The notes beneath the pieces are model-generated. The model searched no databases, was not told the origin of the DNA, and saw nothing but the letters and a program-made list of their open reading frames with translations. A DNA stretch of 64,000 nucleotides, taken from positions 186,001-250,000 of the forward strand of contig NZ_LGUI01000002.1 of the NCBI RefSeq assembly GCF_002891295.1, given 5' to 3'. The translations under genes and the position numbers were made by a program. Position 1 is the stretch's first letter, and every line of letters begins with the position of its first letter. Positions 32,165 through 40,098 of this stretch are shown one piece after another. Source of the DNA: Streptomyces eurocidicus. GTDB taxonomy: Bacteria > Actinomycetota > Actinomycetes > Streptomycetales > Streptomycetaceae.

Positions 32165-32343
32165 GCGAGGACATGGGCAAGAGGGCATGGATGTGCCTGG
32201 TGTGCGGATGGGTCTACTACGAGGCCCTCGGACTCCCCGAGGAGGGCATCGCCCCGGGCACCCCCTGGGAGCAGATCCCCGACACCTGGGAGTGCCCGGA
32301 CTGCGGCACCACCAAGGCCGACTTCGTGATGGCACCGCTGTAG
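32161..32343 (+). CDS. Rubredoxin
   Basis: A 60-residue rubredoxin with an Fe(Cys)4 site: C12, C15 ('MCLVCGWVYYE') and C45, C48 ('WECPDCGTTKADF'). GTG 32161 overlaps the hydrolase stop by 4 nt, with GGAGAG about 10 nt upstream. Rubredoxins pass electrons to membrane di-iron oxygenases (AlkB-type) and desaturases. Its tight linkage suggests it serves the three desaturases and perhaps the P450, so the cluster brings its own electron carrier. No reductase gene is present here. Confidence 0.97.
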   Translation: MSEDMGKRAWMCLVCGWVYYEALGLPEEGIAPGTPWEQIPDTWECPDCGTTKADFVMAPL

Positions 32344-32401
32344 CCCCGGAGATCCGCACCGCCCGCCGGCACCCGCCGGGAACGTTCGAGGAGGAGAGCA
32401 G

Positions 32402-33628
32402 ATGAGCACACCGGTGACGGACCCCGGCGCCGCGATGACGGCGCTGATGACCCCGGAGGGCAAGCGCGACCCGTACCCCCTCTACGAGGCGCTCCGCGCG
32501 TACGGTCCGCTGCTGCGGCTCGGTCCGGACCAGCTGGTCGTCACCGGCCACGCCGAGTGCTTCCGCGCGCTGCGCGAGCCCGGGCTGCTGTCCACCGACG
32601 GGGCCGTGCAGGACAGGATGATGCCGGGCTGGCGCGAGCACTCCTCCTGGGTCTGGCTGGCCCGGAACATGCTGTTCAGCAACTCCCCGGACCATGAGCG
32701 CTACCGGCGGTTCTTCAGCGGCGCCTTCACCCCGCGGCGGATCGCCGGGATGCGGCCCGTGGCCGAGGGCCTGATCGACGGACTGGTCGAGCGGCTGGCC
32801 GGGCTCGGCGCGGACGGCGCCCCGGTGGACTTCATGGCGGAGTTCGCCTTCCGGGTGCCGATGGCCGTGATGGGTGCGCTGCTGGGCATCCCGGAGGAGG
32901 ACCAGGCGGCGTTCCGGGGCCCCGTCGGGGACATCACCACCGCCCTGGAGCCGATCCGCGACCTCGCCCAGCTCGACCGGGGCGACGGCGGCATGGACCG
33001 GATGGCCGCCTACTTCACCGAACTGGTCGCCGCCCGCCGGGCCGCACCGCGCGACGACCTGGTCAGCGAGCTGACCCGGGCCCGGGACGAGAGCGGCGAG
33101 CTCAGCGAGGAAGAGCTGATCGCCAACTTTATGCTGCTCCTGGTCGCCGGGACCGAGGCCCCCATGGACCTCATCGGCAACGCGCTGCGGCTGGCCCTCG
33201 ACCACCCCGAGCACGCCGACGGGCTCCGCGAGAACCCCGGGCTGGCCCCCGGTTACATCGAGGAGACCCTGCGCTTCGACCCCGCCGCCCAGGCGCTCAA
33301 CAGGATGGCCGCGACCGACATGGAGTTCTGCGGCGTACCGCTCACGGCGGGGACGAAGGTCACCCTCCTCATCGCGGCCGGCAACCGCGACCCGCGCCGG
33401 TTCCCCGACCCGCTGCGGTTCGACCCGTACCGCACGGGCAACCACGCGCTGACGTTCAGCGGCGGCGCGCACTTCTGCCTCGGCGCGGCGCTGGCCCGGA
33501 TGCAGGCGGAGACCGCGCTGCCGAGGCTGCTGCGCCGGCTCCCGGGGATCGGGCCGGCGGGGGAGCCCGGCTTCCGCGACCAGCTGGTGCAGCGGGGCTT
33601 CGACCGGCTGCCGGTGAAGTGTGGCTGA
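32402..33628 (+). CDS. Cytochrome P450
   Basis: A 408-residue bacterial P450. The haem-binding loop is 'FSGGAHFCLGAALAR' with Cys359, and the ExxR pair is in 'YIEETLRFDP'. In the I-helix the usual AGxET/D-T reads 'VAGTEAPMD', so Ala253 replaces the conserved oxygen-activating Thr, with Glu252 retained. Such a change is known in EryF-like P450s that use substrate hydroxyls, and can mean unusual chemistry. In caryoynencin biosynthesis a P450 at the equivalent place makes the allylic alcohol; a hydroxylating role is inferred here. It is the last gene before the MFS exporter. Confidence 0.92.
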   Translation: MSTPVTDPGAAMTALMTPEGKRDPYPLYEALRAYGPLLRLGPDQLVVTGHAECFRALREPGLLSTDGAVQDRMMPGWREHSSWVWLARNMLFSNSPDHERYRRFFSGAFTPRRIAGMRPVAEGLIDGLVERLAGLGADGAPVDFMAEFAFRVPMAVMGALLGIPEEDQAAFRGPVGDITTALEPIRDLAQLDRGDGGMDRMAAYFTELVAARRAAPRDDLVSELTRARDESGELSEEELIANFMLLLVAGTEAPMDLIGNALRLALDHPEHADGLRENPGLAPGYIEETLRFDPAAQALNRMAATDMEFCGVPLTAGTKVTLLIAAGNRDPRRFPDPLRFDPYRTGNHALTFSGGAHFCLGAALARMQAETALPRLLRRLPGIGPAGEPGFRDQLVQRGFDRLPVKCG

Positions 33629-33677
33629 CGCCTCTTCATGAAGCCGGGGGCCGTCCGCGAGGGCGCGGTATGCTCGC

Positions 33678-33700
33678 GTGAGTTGGAAAAACCAACTCAC
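33678..33700. promoter_or_regulatory. Operator-like 23-bp palindrome (copy 2)
   Basis: GTGAGTTGG (33678-33686) and CCAACTCAC (33692-33700) are perfect 9-bp inverted arms around AAAAA. The right arm is 14 nt before the MFS start codon. It shares half-sites and length with the palindrome at 24913-24935. Confidence 0.75.
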
Positions 33701-33714
33701 TAATGAGGAGAGCG

Positions 33715-35121
33715 ATGACTCAGACCGCCGCCGGTGAGGCGGGCAGCGTCACCAAGCCCCGGTTCGGCCCGGTGTTCGCCGTGGTGGTGGCCGGCGTGGC
33801 GATGTCCAACCTCGACATGTTCATCGTCAACGTCGCCCTGCCCGACATCGGCGCACGGTTCTCCGGGTCGTCGCTGGCCTCGCTGTCGTGGATCCTCAAC
33901 GCCTACGCCGTGATCTTCGCCGCGCTGCTCGTCCCGGCCGGCAGCCTCGCCGACCGGACCAGCCCGCGGCAGGCGTACCTGCTGGGCACGGCCGTCTTCA
34001 CCCTCGCCTCCGCCGCCTGCGCGGTGGCGCCGGGGGTATGGGTCCTGGTCGCCGCCCGGGTGGTCCAGGCCGTCGGGGCGGCGATGCTGATCCCGTCCTC
34101 CCTGGGGCTCCTGCTCGCCGCCGCCCCACCCGAGAAGCGGGTCGCCTCGGTGCGCGCCTGGACCGCCATCAGCGGACTGGCCGCGGCGCTCGGCCCCGTC
34201 ATCGGCGGCCTGCTCACCCAGCTCGACTGGCGCTGGGTCTTCCTGATCAACCTGCCCATCGGCGTCTTCGCCCTCGTCGTCGGCGCCCGGGTGCTGCCGC
34301 GCACCCCGTCCCGCCCGACCGCCGACCGGCTGGACCTCGCCGGCGCCGTGCTGCTCACCCTCGGCATCGCCGTCGTCGCCCTCGGCCTGGTCAAGAGCGG
34401 CGACTGGGGCTGGGCCTCCGGCGGGGTCCTCGGCTCGCTGGCGGCCGGCGCCGTCCTGCTCGGCTGCTTCGTCGTCAGCTCCGCCCGCCACCCGTCCCCG
34501 ATCCTGCCGCTGGACCTGCTGAGGATCCGGCCCGTCGGCCCGGCGACCTTCGCCAACCTCCTGTTCGCGGTGGCCTTCGGGGCGATGCTGCTCTCCGCGG
34601 TGCTCTGGTGCCAGCAGGTCTGGCACTGGTCACCGCTGCGCACCGGCCTCGCCATCGCGCCCGGCCCGGTGATGGTCCCCGCCTTCGCCATGGGCGTCGG
34701 CCCGCTCATCCGCAGGATCGGCTCGGGCGCGGTCTCCGCGATCGGCTCCGTGCTCTTCTGCGTGGGCATCGGCTGGTGGATACTCCGCCTGGACACCGCG
34801 CACGACTACGTCGCCGGCTTCCTCCCCGGCATGCTCCTCACCGGCGTCGGGGTGGGCCTGGTCGTACCGACCCTCGTCGGCGCCGCCGTGACCGCCCTCC
34901 CGCCGCAGAGCTTCTCCACCGGCTCGGCCGTGGTCACCATGGCCCGCCAGGTCGGCTCCGTCCTCGGGGTGGCCCTGCTGGTCGCCTTCCTCGGCACCCC
35001 CGGCGCCGGCGACGCCGTCACGGCCTTCGACCACGGCTGGGAGTTCACCCTCGCCGCGTCCGGGCTCTCGGCGCCGGCCTGTCTCTTCATACCCCGGGCC
35101 GCGAAGAAGGCCGCCGCCTGA
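33715..35121 (+). CDS. MFS drug transporter (DHA2-type, 14 spans)
   Basis: A 468-residue major-facilitator exporter. Fourteen hydrophobic segments are visible. Motif A appears as 'GSLADRTSPRQAYLLG', motif C as 'GPVIGGLLTQLDWRWVFLINLPIG', and the first helix contains 'NLDMFIVNVALP' as in EmrB/QacA relatives. It is the probable exporter or self-resistance pump of the polyyne-like cluster. ATG 33715 follows GAGGAG at 6-nt spacing; ATG 33703 is possible. Its own operator-like palindrome lies directly upstream, and a strong terminator follows. Confidence 0.9.
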   Translation: MTQTAAGEAGSVTKPRFGPVFAVVVAGVAMSNLDMFIVNVALPDIGARFSGSSLASLSWILNAYAVIFAALLVPAGSLADRTSPRQAYLLGTAVFTLASAACAVAPGVWVLVAARVVQAVGAAMLIPSSLGLLLAAAPPEKRVASVRAWTAISGLAAALGPVIGGLLTQLDWRWVFLINLPIGVFALVVGARVLPRTPSRPTADRLDLAGAVLLTLGIAVVALGLVKSGDWGWASGGVLGSLAAGAVLLGCFVVSSARHPSPILPLDLLRIRPVGPATFANLLFAVAFGAMLLSAVLWCQQVWHWSPLRTGLAIAPGPVMVPAFAMGVGPLIRRIGSGAVSAIGSVLFCVGIGWWILRLDTAHDYVAGFLPGMLLTGVGVGLVVPTLVGAAVTALPPQSFSTGSAVVTMARQVGSVLGVALLVAFLGTPGAGDAVTAFDHGWEFTLAASGLSAPACLFIPRAAKKAAA

Positions 35122-35159
35122 CGATCCCCCCGGCACCCGATACCACTCTCCCACCCCCG

Positions 35160-35201
35160 GCCGGACGGCCGCCGCGCCCCGAACGCGAGCGGCCGTCCGG
35201 C
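35160..35201 (+). terminator. Terminator after the MFS gene
   Basis: Perfect 13-bp arms GCCGGACGGCCGC (35160-35172) and its complement (35189-35201), loop of 16 nt, followed by GTTTT. Confidence 0.85.
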
Positions 35202-35214
35202 GTTTTCGCGTGTA

Positions 35215-35273
35215 TTGACACAGGGCCGGGTGATCGACAATGCTCATTCCACTAGCTGACTAGTTAATTAGCA
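35215..35273 (+). promoter_or_regulatory. Promoter and GntR-type operator of the ABC transporter operon
   Basis: -35 TTGACA (35215-35220) is followed by a GACAAT-like -10 (35236-35241, short spacer). Immediately downstream lie ACTAG-CTGA-CTAGT (35251-35264, perfect) and an overlapping CTAGTTAATTAG imperfect repeat. Clustered CTAG repeats of this kind are typical operators of YtrA-type GntR repressors, one of which is encoded at the operon's end. Confidence 0.6.
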
Positions 35274-35282
35274 AGGTGGTCG

Positions 35283-36239
35283 ATGGTGGGGATACCTCCG
35301 GACGGCGGCGGAAGCCGCTGGGCGATAGAGGCACACGGGCTCGGCAAGCGCTACCGGCGGCGCTGGGCCCTCCGTGACTGCTCGTTCCGGGTGCCGGCCG
35401 GCGCCGTGTGTGGACTCGTGGGGTCGAACGGCGCGGGCAAGAGCACCCTGCTGAACCTGGCCGCCCGCGTCACCCGGCCCTCCGGCGGGAGCCTCCGGCT
35501 GTTCGGGACGCCCGTGGCCGAGGCCGGTGTGCTGGCGCGGTGCGCCTTCCTGGCACAGGACAAGCCGCTGTTCCCGCGCTTCACTGTCGAGGACCACCTC
35601 CGGCTGGGCGAGGAGCTCAACCCCCGGTGGGACCGCGCGGTCGCGACGCGGATCGTACGCTCCGGAAAGGTGCCCCTCCACGCGCGGACGGCGGCCCTCT
35701 CCGGCGGCCAGCGCTCCCGGGTCGCGCTCGCCCTGGCCTTCGGCAAGCGCCCCGACCTGCTGCTCCTGGACGAACCCATGGCCGAGCTGGACCCGCTCGC
35801 CGCCCATGAGATCGCCGGGCTGCTGATGTCCGAGGCCGCCGAGCAGGGCACGACCGTCGTCATGTCCTCGCACCAGCTGTCCGACGTGTCCACCATGTGC
35901 GACTACCTGCTGGCCCTCGCCGACGGCCGGCTCCGGCTCGCCGGCGAGGTCGACGCGCTGCTGTCCGCCCACAGCCTGGTGACCGGGGCCCGCCTGGTGG
36001 ACGGCGTCCCCCCGGAGCTCGCCCGGCACACCGTCGTCGAATCGCGCGTCGTGGGCCGCCAGTTCACCGGGCTGATCCGCCCGGACGGCCCGGTGGAGGG
36101 CGACTGGAGGATCAGCGAACCCACCCTCGAAGAGGTGCTCCTCGGCTGTCTGAGGTCGCCCGGAGCACCCCCGCTGATCACGGCCGGAGCCCGGCCCGAC
36201 GGCTACGACGAGCACGGCACCCCGGAGGTGGCCGCATGA
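35283..36239 (+). CDS. ABC transporter ATP-binding protein
   Basis: A 318-residue ATPase of the CcmA/YtrB kind. Walker A is 'GSNGAGKST', the signature 'LSGGQRSRVALALAF', Walker B 'LLLLDEPMAELD', and the H-loop lies in 'VVMSSHQLSD'. The C-terminal 100 residues are the extra domain common in drug-efflux ATPases. The start overlaps nothing and follows AAGGTGG. It forms an exporter with the permease, whose start overlaps its stop by 4 nt. Its substrate is unknown; envelope-active compounds are typical for YtrA-controlled systems. Confidence 0.9.
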   Translation: MVGIPPDGGGSRWAIEAHGLGKRYRRRWALRDCSFRVPAGAVCGLVGSNGAGKSTLLNLAARVTRPSGGSLRLFGTPVAEAGVLARCAFLAQDKPLFPRFTVEDHLRLGEELNPRWDRAVATRIVRSGKVPLHARTAALSGGQRSRVALALAFGKRPDLLLLDEPMAELDPLAAHEIAGLLMSEAAEQGTTVVMSSHQLSDVSTMCDYLLALADGRLRLAGEVDALLSAHSLVTGARLVDGVPPELARHTVVESRVVGRQFTGLIRPDGPVEGDWRISEPTLEEVLLGCLRSPGAPPLITAGARPDGYDEHGTPEVAA

Positions 36240-37219
36240 GCACGACCGTACGGCAGGCGGCGCACCCCGAGGCCGGCAAGCGGCCGCCCCGCGTCATGCG
36301 CGGCATGGCCTGGCTGGTCTGGCGCCAGCACCGCACCGCCTTCGTCGCCTGCCTCCTGCTCGCCGCCGCCTCCTGCGTGAACATGCTGTGGCAGCGCGGC
36401 GCGACCCGGGACCTCCTCGCGCGCGGGGCCGACGGCACGGCCGTCGACCTCCTCCAGCTGTTCCAGGGCTCGCAGAACTCCGCCTTCCAGAGCGCCACCT
36501 GGACGCTGTCGATGGCGCCCGTCGTCGCCGGAGTCTTCCTCGGCGCCCCGCTGATCTCCGGCGACCGCGAACGCGGCACCGTGAAGCTGGTCACCACCCA
36601 GTCGATGACGCGCGGCCGCTGGATCCTCACCAAGCTCGGCCTCGCGGCACTGGTCACCCTCGTCTGCTCGGTCGCCCTCTCCGCCGTCTTCACCTGGTGG
36701 TGGGAGCCCGCGCACCGCTACGTCAACAGCGGTCAGTGGGACGCCGCCAGTGTCTTCGACAACACCGGCCCCATGCTGCCGGCGATGGCGCTGCTCCACT
36801 TCGCCGTGGGCGCGGCCCTCGGCATGTTCGTCCGCCGCACGGTGACCGCCATGGTGCTGACCTTCGGCTTCGCCTACGCGGCGGACATCCTCTGGGACAC
36901 CGTCCGGCACCGGCTCGGCACCGCCCGGGTCCTCACCTCCCCGGTGGAGGCGGGCCCGCCCCCGCTGCCGGAGGGCGCGGTGCGCCACGACGAGTGGACC
37001 GTCGACGCGCACGGCGGACTGCACGGCTTCGGCACCTGCTTCAACGAGCGCACGCCCGAGGGCTGCCGGGCGAACGAGGGGATCGTCGCCCACCGCCTGG
37101 AATACTTCGGATACGACCAGATGAACGCCATGCAATGGACGGGCGCCGCGATCCTGCTGGCCCTGGCCGCCGCGATTCTCACCCTCACCGTGTGGTGGGC
37201 CCGCAGGCGTCCCCTGTGA
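36236..37219 (+). CDS. ABC transporter permease (ABC-2 type)
   Basis: A 327-residue membrane protein with about six spans: residues ~37-55, 95-120, 140-165, 185-200, 210-225 and 300-322. 'LISGDRERGTVKLVTTQSMTRGRWILTKL' is the coupling segment typical of ABC-2 permeases. A long extracytoplasmic loop (about residues 240-295) lies before the last helix and contains two Cys, probably paired. It is translationally coupled to the ATPase (ATGA). Confidence 0.88.
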   Translation: MSTTVRQAAHPEAGKRPPRVMRGMAWLVWRQHRTAFVACLLLAAASCVNMLWQRGATRDLLARGADGTAVDLLQLFQGSQNSAFQSATWTLSMAPVVAGVFLGAPLISGDRERGTVKLVTTQSMTRGRWILTKLGLAALVTLVCSVALSAVFTWWWEPAHRYVNSGQWDAASVFDNTGPMLPAMALLHFAVGAALGMFVRRTVTAMVLTFGFAYAADILWDTVRHRLGTARVLTSPVEAGPPPLPEGAVRHDEWTVDAHGGLHGFGTCFNERTPEGCRANEGIVAHRLEYFGYDQMNAMQWTGAAILLALAAAILTLTVWWARRRPL

Positions 37220-37272
37220 GCCGTGCCGTCATCGGGTCGACGCGCACACGGATGGATTGAGGGGGCCGGCAC

Positions 37273-37659
37273 ATGGTCGCGTTCAGGATCGACCGGCACA
37301 GCGGTATGGCCGCCTATCTGCAGATCGTCCAACAGGTGCAGGAGGCCCTGCGGCTGGGCATCCTCGCCGTGGGCGACCAGCTGCCGACCGCGGCGCGCGT
37401 CGCCCGGGACACCAAGCTCAACCCCAACACCACGCTCAAGGCGTACCGGGAGCTCGAACACCTGGGGCTCGTCGAACCCCGCCCCGGCGTGGGGACGTTC
37501 GTCAGCGCCGTCCCGGCGCAGGCCCGGCCGCTCGGGGACTCCCCGTTCCGCGGGGAGCTGTCGGACTGGATGGGCCGGGCGCGCGCGGCGGGGCTCGACT
37601 GGGCGGACGTCTCCGCCCTGGTCACGGCGGCCCGCGCCGAGCACTATCCCACCGCCTGA
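37273..37659 (+). CDS. GntR-family regulator, YtrA subfamily
   Basis: A 128-residue repressor. The winged helix-turn-helix is in residues 11-78 ('AYLQIVQQVQEALRLGILAVG', 'ARVARDTKLNPNTTLKAYRELEHLG'), and a short ~45-residue C-terminal helical region ends it, the hallmark of the YtrA group. YtrA repressors usually sit with an ABC exporter and autoregulate. Here the gene is last rather than first in the operon, 53 nt after the permease. GAGGGGG lies 9 nt before the ATG. The probable operator is 35251-35273. Confidence 0.92.
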   Translation: MVAFRIDRHSGMAAYLQIVQQVQEALRLGILAVGDQLPTAARVARDTKLNPNTTLKAYRELEHLGLVEPRPGVGTFVSAVPAQARPLGDSPFRGELSDWMGRARAAGLDWADVSALVTAARAEHYPTA

Positions 37660-37756
37660 CCCGGGGCCCCGGCCCGCGCCCTGCCGAAGCCCGTCCCGCG
37701 CCGTCACGCCCGGCCCGGACCACCCGGGCACCCCGGCCACCATCCGAAGAAACGGC

Positions 37757-38980
37757 ATGAAAAACGTTATGAGAACGGTGAAACCGGATCTGATACCCGG
37801 CTCCTCCGCGACGGGGACCCGCGCCCGGCCGTCGTGGAGGAAGCCGGAGCCCAGCTCTCCGGCGAAACGTATCTTCGCCCAGGTGCGGCCCGCGTTCGCC
37901 GTCTACGCCGGCACCGCCGCGCTCCATCTGCTCCTGCTCTCCGTCATGAGCGGACCGGACGGCCCCGGCCTCCGCGAGAAGCTGCTGGCCTGGGACGGCG
38001 GCCTCTACGTCGACATCGCGGAGCACGGCTACCCGGACTCCTTCAGCTACGGCGAGGACGGCCGGCTCACCGGCAACAACCTGGCCTTCTTCCCGCTGTT
38101 CCCGACGCTGATCCGGGTGGTCCACACCGTCACCCGCCTCGACCACGGGACCTCCGGCATCGTCGCCGCCCACCTCTCGCTGATCGCCGCGCTCGTCCTC
38201 GTGCACCGCCTCGTCGACGGGCTGTACGGGCGCCGGACCGCGACCGTCACCCTCGTCCTGCTGGCCGGGGCGCAGCCGATGGCCCTGGCCTTCCTGATGT
38301 CCTACAGCGAGGCCCTCTTCCTGGCGCTGGCCGCCGGAACGCTCCTCGCCGCGCACCGCCACGCCTGGCTCACCGCGGGCGCCCTCGCCCTGCTCACCGG
38401 CCTGACCCGGCCCGCCGCCGCGGCCACCGTCGCCGCCCTGGCCGTCGCCGCCGGACTGCACCTCCTCCGTGAGCGCCGCGTCACCTGGCGCCCGGTCACG
38501 GCCGTCGCCCTCGGCTGCGCGGGCACCCCCCTCTACCTGTGGTGGGTGGGGTGGCGGCTCGGCGAGCCGGGCGCGTGGTTCCGTGTCCAGGAGGCCGGCT
38601 GGGGCACCCACTGGGACAACGGCGCCGCCTTCCTGGACTTCCTCGGCGAGACGCTCCGGCGGGGCGAGGGCTGGGTGGCCGTGAGCACCGCCGTCCTCCT
38701 CCTCGGCCTCCTCTGCGCCACCTTCCTCACCTGGCACCGCGGCACCTGGCCGCCGCTGCTCGTGTACGGCACCGGCATCGTCGTACTGACCCTCGCGCAG
38801 AGCAACTACTCCCACTCCAAGCTGCGGCTGCTGGTCCCCGCCCTCCTCTTCCTGCTGCCCGCCGCCCGCGCGCTCGCCCGGGCCGCCGACCGCACGGTGG
38901 TCGTCTCCCTGACCGCCGCCACCCTCTTCGGCTGCTGGTACGGGGCGTACATGCTCACGGCCTGGCACTACGCCATCTAG
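37757..38980 (+). CDS. PIG-V-like integral membrane mannosyltransferase
   Basis: A 407-residue polytopic membrane protein. A ~45-residue basic, Ser/Pro-rich N-terminus precedes 8-10 helices. The first extracytoplasmic loop holds 'AWDGGLYVDIAEHGYP', resembling the WD..yl.IA..GY motif of GT-C mannosyltransferases of the PIG-V / GPI-MT2 type, followed by 'NNLAFFPLFPTLIRVV'. These enzymes use polyprenyl-phosphate sugars on the outer face. In actinomycetes such proteins modify cell-envelope glycoconjugates. The target is unknown. The gene follows GntR after 97 nt and ends 60 nt before the convergent DUF574 gene. Confidence 0.8.
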   Translation: MKNVMRTVKPDLIPGSSATGTRARPSWRKPEPSSPAKRIFAQVRPAFAVYAGTAALHLLLLSVMSGPDGPGLREKLLAWDGGLYVDIAEHGYPDSFSYGEDGRLTGNNLAFFPLFPTLIRVVHTVTRLDHGTSGIVAAHLSLIAALVLVHRLVDGLYGRRTATVTLVLLAGAQPMALAFLMSYSEALFLALAAGTLLAAHRHAWLTAGALALLTGLTRPAAAATVAALAVAAGLHLLRERRVTWRPVTAVALGCAGTPLYLWWVGWRLGEPGAWFRVQEAGWGTHWDNGAAFLDFLGETLRRGEGWVAVSTAVLLLGLLCATFLTWHRGTWPPLLVYGTGIVVLTLAQSNYSHSKLRLLVPALLFLLPAARALARAADRTVVVSLTAATLFGCWYGAYMLTAWHYAI

Positions 38981-39040
38981 CGCGGTATGCGGTTACGGAG
39001 GTCCCGGATGCGGGGGAGGGGAACGCGGGCCCGGCCGGGG

Positions 39041-39865
39041 CTACGGCTTGCGCGCCGTCGCGGCGTAGCAGGCGGACTCCGCGGCCGTGGCGCGCAGGGC
39101 GTCCCCGGGCCGGTCGGGGCGCCAGCGGTGGGTGAGGGTGACGCCCGGCTCCAGCAGTTCCCAGCCGTCGAAGAACCGGCGGAACTCGGCCTCCGTGCGC
39201 AGCCGGAAGGGCGTCCCCGCCCGCCGGCAGACCTCGCCGACCGCGGACATGGCCGCCGGGGCGAACTCGCGGGTGGCGTGCGTCGCCGTGAGCGTACTGC
39301 CACTGGGCATCGCGGCCTTGAGCTCCTCGACGGCCGCGTGGGCGCCGCCGCGCCCGTCGCCGGGGACGAAGTGCAGCAGTGCGATGAGGGTCAGGGCCAC
39401 CGGTCTGCCGAGGTCGAGGGTCTCCCGCAGCCGTGGCGCGCCGAGGACGGCGGCCGGATCGGTGACGTCGGCCTGGACGTATGCCGTACGCCCCTCGGGC
39501 CGGCCGCGCAGCAGGGCGGCGGCGTGGGCGAGTACGACGGGGTCGTTGTCGGCGTAGACGACGCGGGCGTCGGGCCGGATCGCCTGGACGGTCTCGTGGA
39601 GGTTGGGCGAGGTCGGGAGGCCGGCGCCGATGTCGAGGAACTGGCGCATGCCCGCGCGGGCCAGATGACGGGCCGCCCGGTGGGTGAAGGCGCGGTTGAT
39701 CCGGGCCGCCGCGGCGGCCTGGGGGAAGACCGCGAGCATCCGGCGGGCGGCCTCCCGGTCGGCGGCGAAGTGCGTACGGCCACCGAGCAGGAAGTCGTAG
39801 ATCCGGGCCGGATGGGCCCGGTCGAGCCGGAGGTCGACCGCCGTTCCCCGCCCGCCGTCGCTCAT
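39041..39865 (-). CDS. DUF574 SAM-dependent methyltransferase (SAV2177-like)
   Basis: A 274-residue methyltransferase of the family abundant in Streptomyces (DUF574). The typical opener 'HPARIYDFLLGGRTHFAADRE' is present, then the SAM-binding 'FLDIGAGLPTSPNLHE', 'VVYADNDPVV', and 'YVQADVTDP'. It ends with 'RPDRPGD' and aromatic residues. These are strikingly multiplied in streptomycetes, often next to regulators or biosynthetic genes, but their substrates remain undefined. ATG 39865 follows GGAGG at 9-nt spacing. It is divergent from the sigma-like gene across 233 nt that contain an AT-rich patch (39990-40030). Confidence 0.92.
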   Translation of the reverse strand: MSDGGRGTAVDLRLDRAHPARIYDFLLGGRTHFAADREAARRMLAVFPQAAAAARINRAFTHRAARHLARAGMRQFLDIGAGLPTSPNLHETVQAIRPDARVVYADNDPVVLAHAAALLRGRPEGRTAYVQADVTDPAAVLGAPRLRETLDLGRPVALTLIALLHFVPGDGRGGAHAAVEELKAAMPSGSTLTATHATREFAPAAMSAVGEVCRRAGTPFRLRTEAEFRRFFDGWELLEPGVTLTHRWRPDRPGDALRATAAESACYAATARKP

Positions 39866-40098
39866 CCTGTGCGCCTCCCCGGCACGGGCGGCCCACCGGC
39901 CGGACCGGCTGCCGCGGATTGTCGGGTCGTCATACGTACCCACTTCAATGAGCGCATACGAGTAACCAGTTGGATGCGGAGAGCTAAAATTTTTGATGTG
40001 TTGCCGCATGACCGGATCAATTTTCCGGTTCATTGGATGCCGAGCGCATACCGGCACATCCGCCCACACCGCGCGGCTTCGTACGGATCGAGGGATCT

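Noticed and set aside
31214..33700. 828-codon minus-strand frame over the hydrolase, rubredoxin and P450
   Set aside because: Antisense shadow; the plus-strand genes carry complete catalytic motifs.
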